DNA of 64,000 nucleotides from Anoplopoma fimbria (lineage: Eukaryota; Chordata; Actinopteri; Perciformes; Anoplopomatidae): assembly GCF_027596085.1 (NCBI RefSeq), contig NC_072472.1, positions 15,343,971 to 15,407,970 on the forward strand, read 5' to 3'. Position numbers and translations under genes: made by a program. Positions 58,023-64,000 of the stretch are shown here, in pieces (position 1 is the stretch's first letter; each line of letters begins with the position of its first letter). The notes beneath the pieces were generated by a model. That model ran no database searches. It saw only the letters and a program-made list of their open reading frames with translations, and was not told the origin of the DNA.

Positions 58023-60764
58023 CTGGGAAAAGGGACAGAGGTCACATACATATGTGAAGATATATTGCCAGAGCTGAATACAAGTAACCTAAAATAAAAT
58101 CAGGCATTTCAAAGACAAAAGGAAACATGTCAGTGAATGAATTATGATGGAAACCTTGACGCAGCCTCTGCTGGTTGCTGAGAATTTTTCGAATCTCTGT
58201 CAGCCAGGCAACTTTGACCTCCAGTGTGGGAGCCTAGACAAACACACACAAACACAGACCATGACCACAAGAGAGCTTTCAGTGAATAGACTAAAGCTAC
58301 ACACACCAAAACACTAAAAACAGAGATAGAAAAAATAAATCAAAATATTAAATACCTGAATTATGTACACTACTTCTCTGCCACTGTACCAGATTTCAAA
58401 TTTCTTCACATCTCCTTTCACATTTTCTGTGATTCCCACTGCACTCATCTACAGAGAGATAGAAACGTTATTACATTTCAGGATCACCAGTCATCCTGAC
58501 TGACTCTAAATTTATATACAATGTTCACCAATAATATGCAGTACAATTCAACAAAAAGACATGATAAGCTTCATAAAAGGAGGATTTATTGAAGGGCTAC
58601 TGCATTGGATGCAGCTAGGGGTACCTAATAAAGTGAGTGTATTATATATTGTTACTCTGAGGCAGGATTTGAAGCTGTAGAAGGGTGTCCTCTCGTGAGT
58701 GTCCTCGTCTCTGCGCTTGCAGAAGAGCAGGGCGAGGTCATAGAGGAAGAGATGCCTCTGCATGGGTTTGAACCTGGCCAGCTCCTTCATTCGCACCGCT
58801 GTTCTCTTATGGCTGATCCACACGCTGAAGCCTCCCTGCATCACCACTCGGCCCAGCTGGCTGAGGTCACCCTGGGACAGACCGGTGGACAGGAAAGACA
58901 TAGATGAACTGCACCAAAAAGTAAGAAGTTCATCACACAAAACACATTACATGGATTTTATTTATCAACATGAATATGTTGGTTTAAACAAAAAATTAGC
59001 AATGTGATTCAAAGCTATACTTCAAATCAGATGATATGATTCTTTTTTTTTTAATTTTAAGGTGTTTACGCAAACTCATATAAATCACATCAGGCAAAAA
59101 CAGTGCTAAAGGTAAGATATCATTTATTCTTACTGATGGAAAAAATTGTTTTGAACAGTTCTACAATAAATTAACAAAAAACCAAGGCTATAATTGTACA
59201 AAGTTTTGCAAATATCTCCAAGTTGGGGGGAAAAAAGGTAACATATTATAATTTTAATTCTTACAGTAATATATTGTGGCAGAGGAAATTGAAATGTCTG
59301 AGCAGATTGAACCACAAAATTAAATGACGTCCTTCAGTACAGCACATAAAGCCAGTTATTTGGAATTTTCCAAGAACAGAACATTTTTGAGTTTAATTCA
59401 ATAGTTAATAAAATAAACCCCAGTCAATGGGAAATAAGATAACGCAAATTAAATGAGGATTTATATTAAAGCATAAAGATGTTTCATAAATAGTCCCCTG
59501 TCTTATCTTTTGGTCTGACTGGTTGGTACCTGGTATCCAGTGATGGCTATCTGATGCATGGAGTCGTTGACAGACTTCAGCAGCTCCAGCATGGAGTCCA
59601 GAGCCTGCTGGAGTTCACAGCGGTATCGCTCCTCCGTACAGTGCTTCAACAGCTCCTGACCCAGGACAGAGACACAGGATGACAGGTCAGTGTATTCTCA
59701 GTTTAACTGATCTAGTCTTCATGCATGGATGTTGTCGATATGTCTCTGTGCCCTTTTAAGATGAGTCTTTAAAAGTTTGCTGTTGGTATAAATGTATTTT
59801 GCTTGGCTCTCTGTGCCATCGGCCCTTTGTCCAGCTGAATGCAGTCCACCAATTTGATCAAGAGTGAAATATCCCAATTATTGGATGTATTGCCATGAAA
59901 TTTGGTTTGGACATTCATTTCCCTGCGAGGATGAACTGCAAAAACTTAGTTGATCCCTTAACTTTTTCTCTAGTGCCACCATCGGCCCAAACTAAGGTCG
60001 AACAGGTAAAAAACGCTTTAGTAAGATGGTGAATATGGTAAACATATAAGCACTGCAGACTCCTTTTGTAGCTAAATGTTTGTGTTTATTAAAGAAGTAT
60101 ACCAGTATTTTAACATTAAAATAAACTTTGCAACAAAGATGTAGAGTAAATGTGTCAAATTAAGGCTTTGTCTGATTATGACTAATGCTGCTAATCAAGA
60201 GTCACTCAATGAATTCAGGATTTCCTCAAATGATGGGCATGTCAACTCAAAACAATTTGCCTTCATGATTGCACCTAAAAACTAAATCTCTTAAACATGC
60301 ATGCCATTGTGTGAGCTGAGTTTCTACAGGACGCTCCAGCAATGACTGACTCAGATGTACCAAACCTTGAGGAGCAGCTGGTACTTGGTGAGGCGTTGGA
60401 CTGGTTTTAGGAGGTAAGAGTCCAGACCCAGCTTGTGGTCCAGCTTCTTCTGGCACTCCTGCAGAGTGAGAGGGTGATATTTTTGATGAATGAACAGGGC
60501 ATAATTGGAAAATATTATTGGGCTCTGAAAACAAGAAACATCACAGTTTGTAGGCAAACATCTCAAGATTAAGTCTTTTATTAACACATATCCAAATTAC
60601 TTTCATTCCATCAACATGTGACAATGAGTGGAATTATGAATCATACATATATGGTCTGTAATTACCTTGAAGAAGGGCGAATCAGAGCACTGTCTCCATA
60701 GCAACTCAGAGCCAGGCTTGTTCTGGCAGTAACGCTCATACACCTGGAACTTTGCTTTCTGCTC

Positions 60765-60795
<31 letters not shown>

Positions 60796-61453
60796 TACCA
60801 TTAGCTATGTTGTGTCATATCACTGCACATAAAGTTCAAATGTTTCTTCTAATTTTTCCTTTACCCGTTGAAGGAAGCAAGTCCCCACCCTCTCTGGTGT
60901 CTCTAGGCAACCCTGCAGATCTTGGAGGAAGATCCTAAATGGAGAGGAAAATGAAAGGAAATTGGATTTGCATGAAAAGACGGGGAGACAAGGACAACTC
61001 TGTGACAGCTTGTGTGAATGTGTGTGCGTGAGTTGCCTGCTGTGGAACTGGTAAATCTCAGGCATGTTGCCAAATAGAACATCCTTCTGGCAGCGTAGAG
61101 CTGGGGGAAGAAGATTAGACATGGATGGGTCCTCCATTTCTGCCCTGTAGCCCTGAGGAGAAGAAAGGAGAGCAGAGGAGAGGAGAGGAGAGAAAAAACA
61201 ATAACAGGACCAGAAAACTTAATAGGAGAAAACAGGAAACAAAAAATGCCATAAACACAATCTAAAATCAACTCACCAGAAGGACAGAGAGCAGCTCGTC
61301 CACATAGATCCTCTCTGTAGCTATCAGTTCCTTCATAATATGGCTAGTAAGAGGGAGAATGACAGACAATTAGCCATCCTAAAGCACTATGTACACTGTG
61401 ACCTTGGCAAAAAGAGAAGTCAGAAAGGCTCCTATGTGGGTCACACACACACT

Positions 61454-61512
<59 letters not shown>

Positions 61513-63503
61513 CACACACACACACACACAGTAGGCTAATACAAAAACAGTGGAAGATTACAGTGAAAGGTCAAGCTGTAGGTGATGGATCATGTGTGAC
61601 AGGTGAAAGATTGCGTACCGTGTGAGCTGCTCTGGATTGTCTTCTGCCTCTGAATCTGTCTCAGTGGTGGAGACATACAGACAGCTGTGGTTGCCTTGGA
61701 AGTCGTGCATTACCTCAATCTGACAAAACATACATGAAACAAGTTTCTCAGTTTAGAGCCTTGTTGCACATTTGTAAAATGGCCTATATTAATCAATGCC
61801 CTTATTTTTGCAGGTACGCAGCTATAAGCCAAAGTACTACATTATTGATGACAAGGAATAGCTAACATGATTCCAATTTATCCAAACAGGGGCATGCATG
61901 TGTGTACTGTAGTTATTGAGACATTTCATTCTAAACCACAAATGAACTTCATGGTGGTGCTGCAGGGAAATATCAGTAGATCACAAAAGTCATTAGGATT
62001 CATCCTCTGAGGACCATGAATGTCTGTACAAAATTGAATAGCAATCCATCTTACAGTTGGCTAAAAACACACATACACACACACACACACCTTGCGTTGG
62101 TTGTTGTTCTTCCTCGCGGCTCTTTTGCCAGGTAGCAGGTCAAAGGAGAACTTAGAGTTCAGGACGTTAAAGTCCACACCTGTGGGAAGAATCACAGATA
62201 CACACAAATTCAACTGGTGAAAAGCACAGTGGAAATGCAGTCTAAAGAGAAAACAAAACGTGGCTAAATGTTAAGTGAGAGGAGATGTAGGGCTTATAAA
62301 GTTGAGATAACTGTATCATTATAACATCCTAGTCAATGGCAGATAGTGGACAGAATCTTAACCATTAAAACAAATCCACACTACAAAAATAATTGCAGGA
62401 AAACAGCTTTGAGATGAGAAAGGGTGCTGTTGAGGGGGGTCGTACCATGTTTGGGGGAGAAGAGGGGTGACTTGCAGCGCTGCGAGGCCTGGTCGAGGTC
62501 AGGCCTGGGGGCCACCAGCTGAATCGGTCTGACTTGTATATCCGCCAACTTCTTCAGACACTGCTCTCTGTTTCTGATCATGGACTGCACCACATTCAGC
62601 TTCTCCGTTACCATGGAAATTTGGGACTAGAGAGAAAAGAGGTGTAGGTTGTAGGAGTGGCGGATCATGTTGTGTGTTTGTGTTCAGTACCGGTGGACTA
62701 CCTGCAGCTGTGGGGTGAGGATGGCTTCAAACTCCAGGCTCAGAATGTCCTGGTCGTTTTTCAGTGCAGACGGCGCCCTCTCCTGGTGACAGCTCAGGTA
62801 CTGCAGTGCCTGCTGAGCTCCCTCTTTGGTTTGGAACTTGTCCACCATCTGGCTGGCCAGGAGATAGGCGCCATCATCACACCACTGAAGGGCCTGCACA
62901 CATACAAACATGGGACACAACACAAGAAAACACATTTTAATCGTTCATATGAGGATATTGAACAATTGTCATTTTGAGATTTTTGCCCCCCTTATGTCAT
63001 ACGTGACACACAAACAACAAAATAGCTGTCTTTCAGGAGCACAGATCTAAGATCGAGGAAAAAGATGGATACAGATTTGGTGTAATTGCACACCTGCATT
63101 TGTGAGAATTATTTTTTTCTCTTAAACAAATATGCAACCTACACTAAATGTTGTTTTTGCAGAATCTAGAGGGGAGCAGAGCATGCACGGTCAAAAAATG
63201 AGCAGTAAAACAAAAATACACAACAATTAATTATTCTTTAATGATTTTTTTTGCTGCAAAAATATTGAGTTTGCATGTTCTTTAGGGTGTGTGTCGTGAC
63301 AGCATCTTCACCCCTTCAAGGCGGAGCAGCAGGTCTCTGGCTCGGGTAAGCGAGGCCCGCTTGGTGCGTATGGCAGTGGTGATGACGTCACAGTGATGTC
63401 GCAGCTCGTTGCAGCGCTGGACGATGAGCGCCATGGCGTAATGGTGGTTGGCGGCCAACTGGTGGCCATGCAGGATCTGCACCTGGGCACGGGCCATCTC
63501 ATC
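53805..63503 (-). CDS. mcf2: MCF2/Dbl-family Rho guanine-nucleotide exchange factor, 3' part of gene
   Basis: Nineteen minus-strand coding exons are visible; the 5' exons (expected Sec14-like region) lie beyond 64000. Order: spectrin-like region, linker, DH domain, PH domain, tail, SH3, stop TAA at 53807-53805. Dbl proteins catalyse GDP-GTP exchange on Rho GTPases such as Cdc42 and RhoA at membranes; DH does the exchange and PH assists. MCF2 is chosen over MCF2L because DH-PH segments (GLDSYLLKPVQR, ALDSMLELLKSVNDSMHQI, VMQGGFSVWISHKR) fit MCF2 better and because the gene follows fgf13 and f9 as in human. Odd points are the SH3 domain, which human MCF2 lacks, a GC-AG intron and one phase-ambiguous exon. 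Coordinates are in the block entries. Confidence 0.92.
54272..54361. repeat. Two adjacent palindromes in an mcf2 intron
   Basis: 54272-54326 is a hairpin (actgggaatttt... with aaaaattcccagt; inner arms tttaggattta / taaatcctaaa). 54325-54361 is a 37-bp near-perfect palindrome: arms gtgggctatgagtctaaa and tttagactcatagcccac around one base. They overlap by two bases and lie in the intron between the two halves of the SH3 region. Confidence 0.92.
54783..57449. other. mcf2 intron with a small plus-strand ORF
   Basis: 2.7 kb intron between tail exons. Apart from the 71-codon frame at 56049-56264 nothing recognisable was seen. A short (AAC)/(AAAC)-type run lies at 55580-55618. Confidence 0.5.
56049..56264 (+). 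CDS. Possible 71-aa single-pass membrane micropeptide
   Basis: An ATG-to-TAA frame antisense to mcf2, inside an mcf2 intron. Residues 1-22 (MVRAAAIFICALAIATFVAGLI) form a hydrophobic segment fit for a signal anchor or transmembrane helix. A short basic/polar stretch with an NAS sequon follows, then a helical-looking tail (LEKDKLTSLLATYLSPRALSRELL). I do not recognise it. It has no obvious splice context or promoter and could be chance. Nothing beyond composition supports coding. Confidence 0.2.
   Translation: MVRAAAIFICALAIATFVAGLIQYKLNSRTTSRGPTDSGSNASLPATLEKDKLTSLLATYLSPRALSRELL
58155..58871 (-). CDS. mcf2: mcf2 PH domain exons
   Basis: Exons 58656-58871 (216 nt), 58356-58448 (93 nt) and 58155-58233 (79 nt). 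Seen are GRVVMQGGFSVWISHKR, KELARFKPMQRHLFLYDLAL, CKRRDEDTHERTPFYSFKSC, AVGITENVKGDVKKFEIWY and the C-terminal helix APTLEVKVAWLTEIRKIL with its conserved Trp. The PH domain follows the DH domain directly, as in all Dbl-family exchange factors. Confidence 0.92.
59530..61343 (-). CDS. mcf2: mcf2 DH (RhoGEF) domain exons
   Basis: Exons 61277-61343, 61037-61152, 60865-60934, 60666-60758, 60366-60458, 59530-59655. They carry conserved regions CR1 (HIMKELIATERIYVDELLSV), the FGNMPEIYQFH segment, YCQNKPGSELLWRQCSDSPF, CR3 (LDHKLGLDSYLLKPVQRLTK) and the final helix (SMLELLKSVNDSMHQIAITG). The Glu of TERIYV and the KPVQR motif that contact the GTPase are present. The intron 60935-61036 starts with GC, not GT, and has no in-frame stop. 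The 60758 acceptor follows a TG run. Confidence 0.92.
59656..60365. other. mcf2 intron containing a dispersed repeat fragment
   Basis: About 59870-60010 (ttgccatgaaatttggtttg, tgatcccttaactttttctc, agtgccaccatcggcc) matches the same dispersed fish repeat that the LINE interrupts at 34290-36950. The rest is featureless. Confidence 0.55.
61450..61530. repeat. (CA)n microsatellite
   Basis: About 80 bp of ca repeat with one slip, in an mcf2 intron just upstream of the first DH exon. Confidence 0.95.
61619..62179 (-). CDS. mcf2: mcf2 pre-DH linker exons
   Basis: Exons 62091-62179 and 61619-61719. They encode a basic segment (LLPGKRAARKNNNQRK) and an acidic one (TTETDSEAEDNPEQLTR) leading into the DH domain. 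The donor of the first exon opens directly into a gt run (62070-62090), so the 5' splice site is embedded in a microsatellite. Confidence 0.85.
62446..63503 (-). CDS. mcf2: mcf2 exons encoding the spectrin-like region
   Basis: Exons 63312-63503 (192 nt), 62702-62893 (192 nt) and 62446-62626 (181 nt). The first two are phase 0 at both ends and encode helical spectrin-type sequence (DEMARAQVQILHGHQLAANH, CNELRHHCDVITTAIRTKR, WCDDGAYLLASQMVDKFQTK). The third encodes VTEKLNVVQSMIRNREQCLK and the Pro-rich VRPIQLVAPRPD, conserved in Dbl and Dbs before the DH domain. In Dbl this N-terminal half restrains the DH-PH unit. Confidence 0.88.
62894..63311. other. mcf2: mcf2 intron; nothing recognised
   Basis: 418 bp AT-rich intron with no repeats of note. 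Confidence 0.7.
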
Positions 63504-64000
63504 CTGAGCCACAAAAAACACATATAAAGGTTTAAACAGATTTTCATCAGGGTTTAATGTTCCCACACATCCAAAAGTTGTTGTTTTCTGATGCAAGAAG
63601 CTGTTCCTCTACTGCAAACAGACCTACAGCTTCCAGAGTTACTAGCAGTGATAGAGGGTGGAAATAAGGACCATGTCTATATAAAAACCCTCCAAGCTCT
63701 CTTCCTTAGTAAAAAGTGAAAATGTATCAAGAAAAACACAAGAATCAAAGCTAGGAAGCAACAATCTTCATGAATCCTTAATTCTGAGACGAAGTATCAG
63801 GACCAAAAGAGTGCTGCAGAATTGACATTTTTTTGTAGGCCAACCCAGAAGTCAAAAACGTATTGATACCCTCAACAAAAAGCCAATGGGATTTTTTCAG
63901 GCTGTGAAGGCGGACCAGGTGATGACATTTAGTAGTCTCATTTAGTCTCCTGTTAGTAAACGCCTTTTTAACACGCGTAAAAGCTTCAAAATTCCTGAGA
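63504..64000. other. mcf2: mcf2 intron running off the window
   Basis: No further mcf2 coding exon was recognised in the last 500 bp. The next upstream exon must lie beyond the end. Confidence 0.6.

Overview
This 64 kb window reads as nuclear DNA of a bony fish, probably a percomorph teleost. The evidence is vertebrate split genes with short introns, very many long (GT)n/(CA)n microsatellites, a Rex3/RTE-like LINE ending in a GATG-type tail, a Tc1-type transposon and several dispersed repeats I recognise as common in fish. No bacterial genes, operons, CRISPR arrays or rRNA/tRNA genes were seen. Exons were assembled by eye from conserved protein segments, splice sites and phase continuity.

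Four protein-coding genes account for the coding content. (1) afap1l1 (+, 6799-15605): 18 coding exons, predicted 758 aa, an actin-filament-associated adaptor with two PH domains and a C-terminal coiled coil. (2) fgf13 (-, 19210-27862 for the long S form): an intracellular FGF-homologous factor of 251 aa. Two further alternative first exons lie upstream at 31709-31739 (U-like) and 39787-39835 (Y-like). (3) f9 (+, 45003-50631): coagulation factor IX, 8 exons, 547 aa, complete from signal peptide to protease domain. (4) mcf2 (-, 63503 down to 53805, 5' part beyond the window): a Dbl-family Rho guanine-nucleotide exchange factor. Visible are the spectrin-like region, DH, PH and a C-terminal SH3 domain.

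Layout: afap1l1 and fgf13 converge tail to tail; fgf13 and f9 diverge head to head; f9 and mcf2 converge. The FGF13-F9-MCF2 order and orientation match human Xq26-q27, whereas human AFAP1L1 is on 5q32, so the left edge is a synteny junction. The four genes do not form a pathway; they are neighbours by ancestry.

The rest is repeats and non-coding DNA. 34490-36889 holds a dead LINE inserted, with a 13-bp target duplication, into an older dispersed repeat. 42121-43416 holds a 3'-truncated Tc1 element. 41399-41925 is a pyrimidine-only satellite-like tract. Small fold-back elements and palindromes lie at 6557, 51086, 51584 and 54272. I found no unprecedented gene system. The most useful observations are the unannotated-looking fgf13 first exons, the SH3 domain on Mcf2, an in-frame stop-free GC-AG intron in the Mcf2 DH domain, the long acidic activation region of factor IX, and the palindrome pair in an mcf2 intron.
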